10,883 bases of DNA, from contig SCVQ01000335.1 in the NCBI GenBank assembly GCA_004296865.1, forward strand, positions 1 through 10,883, read 5' to 3'. This document shows positions 1 to 7,749 of the stretch, in pieces. The DNA is from Nitrospirota bacterium. GTDB taxonomy: Bacteria > Nitrospirota > Nitrospiria > Nitrospirales > Nitrospiraceae. The notes under the pieces were generated by a model that did no database searches, had not been told where the DNA came from, and saw nothing but the letters and a program-made list of their open reading frames with translations. The position numbers and the translations under genes are program-made. Position 1 is the stretch's first letter, and each line of letters begins with the position of its first letter.

Positions 1-389
1 CCGCCCGAGAGTGTCGCGACGGGCTGGTCGGCCTGGGGAAACTCCCCGAGGCTCAAGGCCCGTGCCACGCGTCCGTGGTGTTCGACGGGGTCGAGTTCCT
101 CCGTCGCCAGGGTCTGAGCCAGGACTTCCTCGACCGTCAGGTCTTCAGGGAAGACGGCATCCTGGGGGACATAGCCCACACGGAGCTGCCGGCGCATCGA
201 TCTGGTGCCGCGATCCGGCTCCTCGATGCCGGCCAGGATCTTGAGCAACGTGGACTTGCCGGACCCATTCGGCCCGACGACGCCCACGTGATCGCCGTCG
301 AAGAGGGCCAGGGAAAGATCCTTGAACAGGGGTTTGACCCCGTAGGTCTTGCTGATCGATTCGCAGCTCAATAGAACCAGTGGTGCCAT
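1..389 (-). CDS. ABC-F family ATPase, N-terminal part (Uup-like), cut by window edge
   Basis: Only the first 129 complete codons plus two bases are inside the window; the gene continues to the left. The reverse-strand translation starts MAPLVLLSCESISKTYG and shows a Walker A motif GPNGSGKS at residues 39-46, a Q-loop glutamine in GYVPQD near residue 76, and the ABC signature LSGG at 127-130, exactly at the edge. The absence of transmembrane segments and the N-terminal position of the nucleotide-binding domain fit soluble ABC-F proteins, which carry two such domains and act on ribosomes rather than in transport. The opening resembles Uup more than EttA, but the linker and second domain that would settle the subfamily lie outside. 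The ATG at 387-389 follows GAGGG (393-397) by only three bases, a somewhat tight Shine-Dalgarno spacing. It is transcribed divergently from the beta-helix lipoprotein gene. Confidence 0.85.
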   Translation of the reverse strand, partial: MAPLVLLSCESISKTYGVKPLFKDLSLALFDGDHVGVVGPNGSGKSTLLKILAGIEEPDRGTRSMRRQLRVGYVPQDAVFPEDLTVEEVLAQTLATEELDPVEHHGRVARALSLGEFPQADQPVATLSG

Positions 390-413
390 AGTCCCTCAGG
401 GAGATAAAAAAAT

Positions 414-443
414 AGTATACGACGCCGGGAGCCATCGTGACTA
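414..443 (-). promoter_or_regulatory. Candidate sigma70-type promoter for the ABC-F gene
   Basis: On the minus strand TATACT (414-419) matches the -10 consensus at five of six positions. TAGTCA (438-443), 18 bp upstream, matches the -35 at four of six. Transcription would start near 405-408, giving a leader of under 20 nt. A tandem GACTAT-GACTAT repeat (439-450, plus strand) overlaps the -35 and could be an operator or chance. The call is by consensus only. Confidence 0.4.
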
Positions 444-546
444 TGACTATTCTCGATCCCTCGCAGGGCGAGCGCAGCATGGCTTCGCGGCTCTCTGAGG
501 TGACCGTCCAGTGGCGCGCGGTTGCCTGCTGAAACTCGTCGTGCGG

Positions 547-575
547 TTGACATTTTGGCGAGGGGATTCTATTCT
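547..575 (+). promoter_or_regulatory. Candidate sigma70-type promoter for the beta-helix lipoprotein gene
   Basis: A perfect -35 TTGACA (547-552) is followed after 17 bp by TATTCT (570-575), which matches the -10 at four of six positions. Initiation near 582 would give a leader of about 49 nt before the ATG at 631. The leader begins with a GC-rich inverted repeat, GACGCG (586-591) and CGCGTC (598-603), with a 6-nt loop. The promoter lies inside the longest possible reading frame of the downstream gene, so it also argues that translation does not start at the upstream GTG (511). Confidence 0.5.
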
Positions 576-630
576 GAATTTCTCTGACGCGGTACGACGC
601 GTCTGCGCGTGCAATGTCCTGGACACCTGC

Positions 631-3351
631 ATGACCGACACAGCCCAGCCTCGCATAGCAACCAAGGCTTCCAACAACGCCAAAGTCCTGATAGCCCTCG
701 CACTCCTCCCGCTGACCACCCTGTGGCTGATGAGCGGCTGCGTCCGTCAGCAACACGCGCCTGCGACATCCCCCCCTCCAGTCGAGAGTCGGTTGAAGGA
801 ACAGCCTCCTCGTCTGGTGGCGATTCTGCCCTTCGAGCTTCCATCCGGTGAGGCGGCGATGGAAGAAGACAAGGCCGATGCCGAGATCATCCGTAGGACG
901 TTCGCCAATCACCTCAGGACCCGGCACTACGAGGTTCAGCGCCCGCCTGAGACCGATACGTTGCTGCAGGGCAAGGGGCTCGTTCGATCCGAAGAAGTCG
1001 CCAAGCTGCCGGTCAGTCGATTGGGTGCCATCACCCAGGCGGATGCGGTGATCTTCGGACAGATTGCCAAAATAGATCGCCACGCCGAGGGCTCTCCAGA
1101 CAAAGCGACCCTGGAGGTCAGGCTGCGGATGGTGGAGGCCCAGACGGGCACGGTGCTGTGGGAAAACGGGGCTGTCTCTCAGGCGCAAGCCGGGCAGCCA
1201 GGCGGTCATTCGCCAGGGCTGGTGATGGTGCCGGATGGCAATGCCTTCGTCCTGCGCCACATGGCTGTGCAGCGGACAGCCAGCGAGCTGTTCCGGAACA
1301 TGCTGCAGACCCTTCCCTTGCCCTTGGTAAAGACCAGTGAAGCCGTGAAGGCGCCGACGGTCATGCAGGTGGTGAGCGACGCCGCCACCGCTACGCGGAA
1401 GGCCAGCGACCAGATTACGGTCTGGCTTCAAGGCGATCCCCATTTGCAGGCGACCTTCGATGTCGGGCCCTATCGACCGGAGCAAGTGCTGACCGAGGTG
1501 CAGCCCGGCGTCTATACCGGGTCCTATAAGGTGCAGCCTGGCGACAACGCCACGTCCCTCACCATCGTCGGGCATCTGTCCGATCCGACGGGCCTGACCG
1601 TGGATTGGGAGGACCCCTTCGGGCCGGTCACGCTGGATACGGACCCGCCGGCCACTCCGACGGGGCTGACGATCCTGGCACAGGACAAGGTGGCGAGTTT
1701 ACGGTGGAAGGCCAACCGGGAGGCCGATCTGGCCGGCTACAGAATCTATAAGAGCACCCCGCCGTCAGCGGACTTTCAACTTCTGGGTACCAGCGAGTTG
1801 CCGTTCTTTAAAGACTCCAAAGAGCTGATGAACCGGCGGCCGTCCTATTACAAGATTGCGGCCTATGACAAGGTGGGGAATGAAAGCAAGTTGTCCGAAG
1901 CCCTGGTCGGGGTCCCCGTGTTGTCCGGCCCCACGCCGGTCAGAGGGACGATCCAGAGCAGTACGGCTTGGTATGCCGGAGAAAGTCCCTATGTCTTGGA
2001 CGGTGACGTGGTAGTGGCGCCGGAGGCGACGCTGACGATTGAGGCGGGCACCGTGGTCAAGTCCACAGGAGGGGCGCTGATCGTCCGCGGCAGCTTGATC
2101 GCCAGGGGTTCGGCCGAGCAGAGGATCGTCATGACGGCCGAATCGGACCGCCAGGAGCATCCCTGGACCGGGATCGTGTTTGACCAGGCCGGCGAGCGGG
2201 AGAACGTGCTGGAGTGGGTGCGTGTGACGCGGGCTGTCGTCGGAGTGAATTGTGAGGGGGCTTCTCCAAAGATCCTGGCGAGCGAGCTGACGGAGAACGG
2301 AATCGGGCTCACGGTAAGCCATGCGGCGTCCCATCCACTGGTCGAGCGGACTCAGATCATGCGGAATCTGGAGGACGGGGTCTCGGTGCAGGATGCCGCC
2401 GCGCCGGTCCTGACGGCGAACCGGATCGCGCAGAACAAGCGCCATGGCATCGCGCTCAACCATGCGCCGGGAGTGATCCTGCGCGGCAACGCGCTGCTCG
2501 ACAACGACGGCCTGCAGGTCTGGAATGCCACGGCGGCCGCGCCGGTGGACGCCGGCGGAAATTGGTGGGGCACGAGCGAGGGGGTGGCGGTGTTGTCGAA
2601 GGTCGATGGTGCCGTACGGATCGATGATTACCTGGATGGACCTGCGCCGGGCGGAAAGCCCGTGGTTCTTCCCACGCTGGGACCGGGCCTCGGGGGTCCA
2701 CTCACGGAGTCAGCCTTTCTGCTGCTCTCCAAGAGTCCGTATCTGGTCAGCCAATCCCTGGTCATCGACAAGGGCGCCACCCTGGTGATTCAGGCCGGCG
2801 TGGTGATCCGGTTCAAGGCGGGCGACAACAGCCTGGTCGTTCGGGAGGGGGCGATTCAGGCGCTCGGCACGAAGCAGCGGCCCATCACGCTGACCTCCGC
2901 CAGTGCGTCCCCAAAACCCGGGGACTACACCACCGCCGTTCGGTTTGAAGGCGCCGGGCAGTTGCCGAGCGTGCTCAAGCATATCCGGATCAACTATGCG
3001 ACCACCGCCCTCCACGTCGCGGGTGGCAGCCCGGACATTGCGCATGCCGTCATTACGCACAATCTCCAGAGCGCGCTGGAATGCGGGGGGCAGTCCTCGC
3101 CGAACATGTCCTACTCGACGCTCGCCGAGCACCCCAACAACGCGGCGGTGATCTGTAGCGGCCAGGCCCGGGCGACCTTGCACCGCAACAACATCGTCAA
3201 AAACGCCTGGAGCGTCATCAATCACTCCTCGCAGCCTCTGGATGCCCGCGAGAACTGGTGGGGCGCCGCGCAGCCCGACGAGAAGTTGTTTCTGGGGACG
3301 GTGGAATTCAAGCCCGCGCTCAAGCAGCCGGAGCCGGATGCGGCCAAGTAA
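631..3351 (+). CDS. Composite lipoprotein: GNA1162/TolB-N-like domain, Fn3 domain, double parallel beta-helix
   Basis: Predicted 906-residue exported lipoprotein. The N-terminus has a polar stretch, a hydrophobic segment (about 19-35) and a lipobox-like MSGC with the lipidation candidate at Cys37. Met at -3 is a less usual lipobox residue. Residues about 60-230 (LVAILPF at 62-68, ADAVIFGQI at 137-145, then a TGTVLWE strand) resemble the GNA1162/DUF799 fold, related to TolB-N and CsgG-type domains of envelope lipoproteins. About 235-335 looks like a bacterial Ig-like domain (PGVYTGSY). About 338-430 is fibronectin type III. From about 440 to 880 there are two right-handed beta-helix modules, each starting at SPY (452, 702) and ending in NWWG (644-647, 875-878), as in NosD-like and DUF1565-like proteins. 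The ATG at 631 is preferred over GTG 511 because it directly precedes the signal peptide and lies downstream of a good promoter; its own Shine-Dalgarno is weak. Function is unknown: surface or periplasmic binding, adhesion or glycan interaction are inferences only. No terminator was seen in the 55 bp before the convergent ATPase gene. Confidence 0.85.
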   Translation: MTDTAQPRIATKASNNAKVLIALALLPLTTLWLMSGCVRQQHAPATSPPPVESRLKEQPPRLVAILPFELPSGEAAMEEDKADAEIIRRTFANHLRTRHYEVQRPPETDTLLQGKGLVRSEEVAKLPVSRLGAITQADAVIFGQIAKIDRHAEGSPDKATLEVRLRMVEAQTGTVLWENGAVSQAQAGQPGGHSPGLVMVPDGNAFVLRHMAVQRTASELFRNMLQTLPLPLVKTSEAVKAPTVMQVVSDAATATRKASDQITVWLQGDPHLQATFDVGPYRPEQVLTEVQPGVYTGSYKVQPGDNATSLTIVGHLSDPTGLTVDWEDPFGPVTLDTDPPATPTGLTILAQDKVASLRWKANREADLAGYRIYKSTPPSADFQLLGTSELPFFKDSKELMNRRPSYYKIAAYDKVGNESKLSEALVGVPVLSGPTPVRGTIQSSTAWYAGESPYVLDGDVVVAPEATLTIEAGTVVKSTGGALIVRGSLIARGSAEQRIVMTAESDRQEHPWTGIVFDQAGERENVLEWVRVTRAVVGVNCEGASPKILASELTENGIGLTVSHAASHPLVERTQIMRNLEDGVSVQDAAAPVLTANRIAQNKRHGIALNHAPGVILRGNALLDNDGLQVWNATAAAPVDAGGNWWGTSEGVAVLSKVDGAVRIDDYLDGPAPGGKPVVLPTLGPGLGGPLTESAFLLLSKSPYLVSQSLVIDKGATLVIQAGVVIRFKAGDNSLVVREGAIQALGTKQRPITLTSASASPKPGDYTTAVRFEGAGQLPSVLKHIRINYATTALHVAGGSPDIAHAVITHNLQSALECGGQSSPNMSYSTLAEHPNNAAVICSGQARATLHRNNIVKNAWSVINHSSQPLDARENWWGAAQPDEKLFLGTVEFKPALKQPEPDAAK
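1984..3264 (+). repeat. Internal duplication: two beta-helix modules within the lipoprotein gene
   Basis: Module 1 (residues 452-647, bases 1984-2571) and module 2 (702-878, bases 2734-3264) align along their length at protein level. Both show SPY, then an ATL-I-AG strand, a VRGSLIARG or VREGAIQALG turn, an LEWVRV or LKHIRI strand, ASPKI or GSPDI, and a closing NWWG. A 54-residue linker rich in Gly and Pro joins them. The divergence suggests an old duplication or modular assembly rather than a recent tandem copy. Confidence 0.7.
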
Positions 3352-3406
3352 CGCCCGCCCGCGCCGATCCGGATACAAACCGTGGCTGGAGGAGGGCGAG
3401 GGGCCG

Positions 3407-5719
3407 TTACTTGATGGCGACGGCCTTGACCTGCTTGTAGGTGGTGTGGCCTTGGAGGACTTTCCCGATGCCGTCCTGCACGAGGGTGGTCATGCCTTCT
3501 TCGAGGGCGACGGCCACCATCTCCTCGGTTTTGGCTTTGGACTGGATCAGCCGTTTCATGCGGTCGGTGCCGATCAGCAGCTCGTGCAGCGCGAGGCGGC
3601 CCTTGAAGCCGGTTTTGTTGCAGGCCTCGCAGCCCTTCCCGCGATAGAGCTTGAACGTCTTGTCGTACTTGCCCCCCAGTTTGTCCCAATAGGGCGCGCC
3701 GTAGCCGTGGACTAACTCGTCGTACTCTTCCTGCGGCGGGAGGTACTCCTCCTTGCAGTCCTTGCATATCCGCTTGCAGAGCCGTTGGGCGAGGACCCCC
3801 AGCATCGCGTCCGAGAAGCTGAAGGGATCGCAGCCGATGTCCAAGAGGCGGGTCACGGTTTCGACGGCGTTGTTGGTGTGCAGGGTGCTGAGGACCAGGT
3901 GGCCGGTGAGGGAGGCCTCGATGCCCATATCAGCGGTCTCCTTGTCGCGCATCTCGCCGACCATGATGACGTCCGGATCCGCGCGGAGGAAGGCGCGCAT
4001 GGCCATCGCGAACGTGAACCCGATTTTCGGCTGGACTTGCACCTGGCGCAGGCCGTACTGCGTGATCTCGACCGGGTCCTCTGCGGTCCAGATTTTCCGC
4101 TCCGGCTTGTTGATGTGCCCCAGGACCGAGTGCAGGGTGGTGGTTTTCCCGGACCCGGTCGGGCCGACGCAGAGGATGATCCCGTAGGGTTTTTCAGCGA
4201 GGCGTGTCAACTCGAGCAGGTTGCGCTCGGTGAACCCCATTTTGTCGAGGGGCAGCGGCTCGCTGGCCGTCAGGATGCGCATGACGATGTCTTCGTTGCT
4301 GGTGCCGGAGGTCGGCAGGGTGGCCACGCGGAGCTCGATCTCTCGGTTGTTTCCCAGGCGGAACTTGATCTTGCCGTCCTGGGGCTTCCGGCGCTCGGCG
4401 ATGTCCAGGTTGGCCATGATCTTGAAGCGGGATACGATGGCCCGCCGATAGCCTGCCGGAATCTTCATGTACTCGAAGCAACTGCCGTCGACGCGGAACC
4501 GGACGATCGTCTCCTTCTTCTCGCCGTAGGGTTCGATGTGGATGTCCGAACTGCCCATCCGATAGGCCTCTGCGACGATCTGGTTGGCCAGCCGCACGAT
4601 GGCGCTGTCGTTCTCGTCGATGGCGTAGGCGGCGGCTTCTTCGGGTTTCGGCTCCGCCTCGGCTTCGCTGGCCAAGGCCCCCAGAATTTTCGAAATGGAC
4701 TCCTTGGACGTCGGGTCCGACTCGCCCGTGGCGGCCCGCAGGAATTGGAGGATGTCGCGACGCAGCCCGACGGCGAAGCGGATGCTCTGGCCCGGGAAAA
4801 TGCGCTTGATGTCCTGGATCTTATCCAGATCGTTCGGGTCATCGATCAGGATCTCGACGACCGTCTTGTCGCGTCGGAGGGGGGTCCAGAAATTTTTTTT
4901 CAGGTAGTCGGTGTTCAGCGTTTTGAGCAGTTCGGGTTCGACCAGCGTCCGGTCGCTGTAATCGACGTGGGGACATTTGTAAAACTGGCTCAAGGCTTTT
5001 CCGATCTCTTCCTTGGGCACTGCGTAGGTGTCGATCAGAAGCGTTTCGATGTCGACGGGACCTTTCCGGGCGTCGGCGATCGCCTGCTCCAATTCGGTTT
5101 GGGTGATGCGGTTGTTGGCCACGAGGGCGTCGAACTTGGTCGGGGTCTTCTTGGCCAGCTTGCGCAGGTTGGAAAAGGCGATGCCGAGGCTCTTGGCGAT
5201 TTCGGAGACCGATTCCTCGTCCTTTTGGGTGAAACGCCCGCCGTGCTTTTTATTGAGGAGCTGAATCACCCCCATCAGGAATTTGTTCTCCGCGACGATG
5301 GGGTAGGTCAGCACTTGCTTCGTCTGGAAGCCGGTGCGCTTGTCCCAGGAGTTGTCGAAGACCAGGGCGGGGTGGATGCCGGTCAGTTCGGGCTGGTCGT
5401 AGGCGTCCAGGATGTTGACCGGCCGGAGAAACTTGGCCGTGAACCCCGCCAGGCTCTGTTCGTTGATGGGAATACGGATTTCTTCGACGTGGTCGACGTG
5501 AGGAACGCGGGAGAAGATTTCTTTCCGCTCGCTGTCCACGGCGTAGAGCGTCAGCTCCTCGGCGTCGAAAAGCGCCAGGATTTCCTTATGGAGGTCGAGC
5601 AGGATCTGATCCATGTCCTTGGCGGCATGGATTTGGTTCGCCATGCGCTTGAACTGTTCCGCATAGGCGACCTTCTGCTGCAGTTCCTGCAGATTCTCAG
5701 GCAGGACCTTGGCTTCCAT
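3407..5719 (-). CDS. GspE/PilB-family secretion or type IV pilus ATPase with N-terminal GAF domain
   Basis: A 770-residue cytoplasmic hexameric motor ATPase of the type II secretion/type IV pilus class. Residues about 20-187 form a GAF domain (TLYAVD, IRIPINEQSLAGF, VLTYPIV, MGVIQLLNK). About 195-330 corresponds to the MshEN/T2SSE_N region but lacks a clear RLG-type cyclic-di-GMP motif. The catalytic core follows: Walker A GPTGSGKTT (519-527), an Asp box around TAEDPVE (545-551), Walker B DPDVIMVGE (581-589), and a His box from H607 to H614. Two CxxC pairs (C652/C655 and C697/C700) form the zinc-binding motif normal for GspE/PilB and absent from PilT. No inner-membrane or pilin partner lies nearby, so PilB cannot be told from GspE. 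The ATG at 5719 is chosen over an in-frame TTG at 5758 because it has GGGAG at a 5-nt spacing. GAF domains usually sense small ligands or mediate dimerisation; the ligand here is unknown. Confidence 0.93.
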   Translation of the reverse strand: MEAKVLPENLQELQQKVAYAEQFKRMANQIHAAKDMDQILLDLHKEILALFDAEELTLYAVDSERKEIFSRVPHVDHVEEIRIPINEQSLAGFTAKFLRPVNILDAYDQPELTGIHPALVFDNSWDKRTGFQTKQVLTYPIVAENKFLMGVIQLLNKKHGGRFTQKDEESVSEIAKSLGIAFSNLRKLAKKTPTKFDALVANNRITQTELEQAIADARKGPVDIETLLIDTYAVPKEEIGKALSQFYKCPHVDYSDRTLVEPELLKTLNTDYLKKNFWTPLRRDKTVVEILIDDPNDLDKIQDIKRIFPGQSIRFAVGLRRDILQFLRAATGESDPTSKESISKILGALASEAEAEPKPEEAAAYAIDENDSAIVRLANQIVAEAYRMGSSDIHIEPYGEKKETIVRFRVDGSCFEYMKIPAGYRRAIVSRFKIMANLDIAERRKPQDGKIKFRLGNNREIELRVATLPTSGTSNEDIVMRILTASEPLPLDKMGFTERNLLELTRLAEKPYGIILCVGPTGSGKTTTLHSVLGHINKPERKIWTAEDPVEITQYGLRQVQVQPKIGFTFAMAMRAFLRADPDVIMVGEMRDKETADMGIEASLTGHLVLSTLHTNNAVETVTRLLDIGCDPFSFSDAMLGVLAQRLCKRICKDCKEEYLPPQEEYDELVHGYGAPYWDKLGGKYDKTFKLYRGKGCEACNKTGFKGRLALHELLIGTDRMKRLIQSKAKTEEMVAVALEEGMTTLVQDGIGKVLQGHTTYKQVKAVAIK

Positions 5720-5724
5720 TGGTG

Positions 5725-5729
5725 CTCCC
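5725..5729 (-). promoter_or_regulatory. Shine-Dalgarno deciding the start of the GspE/PilB ATPase
   Basis: GGGAG on the minus strand, five bases before the ATG at 5717-5719, supports this start over the TTG 13 codons upstream, which falls inside an inverted repeat. Confidence 0.6.
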
Positions 5730-5752
5730 GTCAGGGTTCTCCGTGGGGCTGG

Positions 5753-5794
5753 GGACAATCAGCCGTGAGGCTGTTGTGCGAGAAAGGATTGTCC
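5753..5794 (-). repeat. Nested inverted repeat in the leader of the GspE/PilB ATPase gene
   Basis: The outer arms GGACAATC (5753-5760) and GATTGTCC (5787-5794) are perfectly complementary over 8 bp. Inside, CAGCC (5760-5764) and GGCTG (5769-5773) can form a 5-bp stem with a 4-nt loop. The structure ends 33 bp upstream of the ATG. No U-run follows, so it is not a simple intrinsic terminator. It may be a transcription-factor site, an mRNA leader structure or chance. The rest of the 222-bp spacer to proS showed no convincing promoter or gene. Confidence 0.45.
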
Positions 5795-5941
5795 GATGCT
5801 GCTGCCCCGGTACGTCGAAGAGAGCCGCCGTGTCCTTGCGGCTGGGTGCCGGCACTGATCAGAAGAGACGGAACAACGGCATGATGCCAAGGCGTTGTCC
5901 ACTCGACGCGCGTTCAACCTTACCGCGAAAAAGCCGGCAAA

Positions 5942-7654
5942 TCAAGAAATGGGCCGATTCGACAACAGGGCCTGTACGTGCGCCAGCACCTGGTTGGGCG
6001 GCAGGCGGGCGGCCTCGCCGGTTTTTCTCTGTTTGAGTTCGACCAGGCCCTGGGCCAGCCCCTTCTCGCCGACGATCAGCTGGTACGGCGCGCCGATCAG
6101 GTCCGCATCGTTGAATTTCACGCCGGCCCGCTCGTCGCGGTCGTCCCACAGGACTTCAATGCCGGTCTGAGTGAGCGTGTCGTAGAGGGAGCGGGTCGCC
6201 TCGGTGACGGCGGCCGATTGGCTGAGGGGCAGGAGATGGATGTGAAAGGGGGCGATCGGCGCCGGCCAGATGATGCCCTTGGCATCGTGGTTCTGCTCGA
6301 TGGCCGAGGCCGCGGTACGCCCGACGCCGATGCCGTAGCAACCCATCACGGCCAGGGTTTCCTGGCCCTGGGGGTCGAGGAACGTGGCCTTCATGGATTG
6401 GCTGTACTTGGCGCCCAGCATGAACACGTGTCCCACCTCGATGCCGCGGGCCACCCGAAGCTGCCCCTGTCCGACGGGGGACGGATCGCCGGCGCGGGCG
6501 TTGCGGAGGTCTGCGAATCGCTCGACCGCAAAGTCCCGCTCCCAGTCGGCGTCCACGTAGTGGGTATCGGCTTCGTTTGCGCCGACGACGACATTCCGCA
6601 GGGCCTTGATCGACTGGTCCGCCACGATGCGGATTCCGCGCAGACCGACCGGCCCGGCGAAGCCGACCGGCGCGCCGGTCGCGGCCCTTACCTTGTCTGG
6701 GGCGGCCAACTCGATCTCCACCACGCCGAGCAGTTTTTTCAGCTTGATCTCGTTGACCTCGTGGTCGCCGCGCACCAGTACCGCGATCAATTCCTTGGGC
6801 GTTTGATAGAGCAGCGTCTTGACGAGTTGCTGCGGGGGAATTTTCAGAAAGGCCGTCACTTCCTCGACGGTACGGACGCCTGGCGTCGGCACCTTCCGAA
6901 GCGGCCGGGGAGATTCGGCCGCAGTCTCGGCTGGGGGCAAGACCTCGGCGCGTTCCACGTTGGCGGCGTAGGCGCCTTCGTCGGCATAGACGATCGTTTC
7001 TTCTCCGGTCTCGGCCAGGACCATGAACTCGTGGGAGGAGGTGCCGCCGATCAGGCCGGTATCCGCTTCCACGGCACGGAAGGTCAGGCCGCAGCGGGTG
7101 AAAATGCGCTGATAGGCGTCGTACATCTTCTGGTAGCTGACCTGTGCACCCGCTTCGTCCCGGTCGAAGCTGTAGGCGTCCTTCATGATGAATTCGCGCC
7201 CGCGCATGAGGCCGAAGCGGGGGCGAATCTCGTCGCGGAACTTGGTCTGGATCTGGTAGCAGTTCAGGGGCAGTTGCCGGTAGGAGCGGACTTCGCGGCG
7301 GATCAGGTCGGTGATGACTTCCTCGTGCGTGGGGCCGAGGCAGAAGTCGCGCTCGTGGCGGTCCTTGAAGCGGAGCAGCTCCTTTCCGTAGAAATCCCAG
7401 CGCCCGGTCTCGCGCCAGAGCTCGGCCGGCGACGCGATCGGCATGAGAAGTTCCTGGGCTCCCGCCCGATTCATTTCTTCCCGGATGATGGCCTCGACCT
7501 TGCGGATGACGCGGAGCCCCAGCGGGAGGTACGTGTAGATGCCGGCCGCGACCTTCCGGATCATGCCGGCCCGCAGCAACAAGCGGTGGCTGACCGTTTC
7601 CGCCTCGCCGGGCTCTTCTCGGAGCGTGGGAATCAGCATCTGGGATGTGCGCAT
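5942..7654 (-). CDS. proS: Prolyl-tRNA synthetase, bacterial type with INS editing domain
   Basis: This enzyme attaches proline to tRNA-Pro in the cytoplasm, using ATP. At 570 residues it is close to the E. coli length of 572 and opens with the family-typical [13 protein letters not shown]. Class II motifs are present: the motif 2 region with [10 protein letters not shown] (139-148) and [11 protein letters not shown] (153-163), and motif 3 GCYGIGVGR (438-446). The proline-pocket TxE lies at T109-E111. The YbaK-like insertion domain, which hydrolyses Ala-tRNA-Pro, spans roughly 225-390 and keeps the key lysine at residue 279 in QLVKTLL. The C-terminal anticodon-binding domain ends the protein. 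The ATG has AAGGA four bases upstream. It is the last gene of the cdsA-dxr-rseP-proS run, separated from rseP by a 95-bp spacer filled with an inverted heptamer array. Confidence 0.98.
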   Translation of the reverse strand: MRTSQMLIPTLREEPGEAETVSHRLLLRAGMIRKVAAGIYTYLPLGLRVIRKVEAIIREEMNRAGAQELLMPIASPAELWRETGRWDFYGKELLRFKDRHERDFCLGPTHEEVITDLIRREVRSYRQLPLNCYQIQTKFRDEIRPRFGLMRGREFIMKDAYSFDRDEAGAQVSYQKMYDAYQRIFTRCGLTFRAVEADTGLIGGTSSHEFMVLAETGEETIVYADEGAYAANVERAEVLPPAETAAESPRPLRKVPTPGVRTVEEVTAFLKIPPQQLVKTLLYQTPKELIAVLVRGDHEVNEIKLKKLLGVVEIELAAPDKVRAATGAPVGFAGPVGLRGIRIVADQSIKALRNVVVGANEADTHYVDADWERDFAVERFADLRNARAGDPSPVGQGQLRVARGIEVGHVFMLGAKYSQSMKATFLDPQGQETLAVMGCYGIGVGRTAASAIEQNHDAKGIIWPAPIAPFHIHLLPLSQSAAVTEATRSLYDTLTQTGIEVLWDDRDERAGVKFNDADLIGAPYQLIVGEKGLAQGLVELKQRKTGEAARLPPNQVLAHVQALLSNRPIS

Positions 7655-7669
7655 AGTTTCCTTGTGAGC

Positions 7670-7744
7670 GGTCGGCCGTCGGCGATCAGCTTCAGCGTGC
7701 GGGGCCTTCGTGCTTGGCCGAAAGCTGACGGCTGATGGCCGAGG
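7670..7744. repeat. Inverted array of 7-bp repeats between rseP and proS
   Basis: The left arm has units ending TCGGC or TCAGC at 7670-7676, 7677-7683 and 7684-7690, plus a shorter TTCAGC (7691-7696). The right arm has four units in strict 7-bp phase, GCCGAAA, GCTGACG, GCTGATG and GCCGAGG (7717-7744), which are the reverse complement of the same consensus, roughly NRTCRGC. The segments 7674-7692 and 7722-7740 pair at 15 of 19 positions. The array fills most of the 95-bp spacer. No U-run follows. It may be a dispersed palindromic element or an mRNA stability or processing structure. Confidence 0.65.
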
Positions 7745-7749
7745 GCTTC

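Noticed and set aside
145..1575. 476-codon minus-strand open frame across the divergent region and the lipoprotein gene
   Set aside because: It crosses both candidate promoters, overlaps the ABC-F start in another frame, and is antisense to the lipoprotein domain with recognisable strands. No motif supports it.
3352..3406. Intrinsic terminator between the convergent lipoprotein and ATPase genes
   Set aside because: The 55 bp contain only a short ATCCGGAT palindrome and no T-run on either strand.
3785..5884. Long open frame on the plus strand antisense to the GspE/PilB ATPase gene
   Set aside because: The opposite strand encodes a protein with complete Walker A, Walker B, His-box and zinc motifs. 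The antisense frame is repetitive in Gly, Asp, Val and Leu, as expected from a GC-rich codon-bias shadow, and shows no family motif.
5860..5905. Sigma54-type promoter upstream of the ATPase gene (TTGGCA on the minus strand)
   Set aside because: The required GC dinucleotide at the -12 position is absent at the correct spacing from the -24 GG.
5920..5965. Terminator after proS (a T-run following GCCGGC on the minus strand)
   Set aside because: The only stem found is about four base pairs with a long loop, too weak to call.
5978..7735. Long open frame on the plus strand antisense to proS
   Set aside because: It is a shadow of the well-supported ProRS gene; its translation is low-complexity and unrecognisable.
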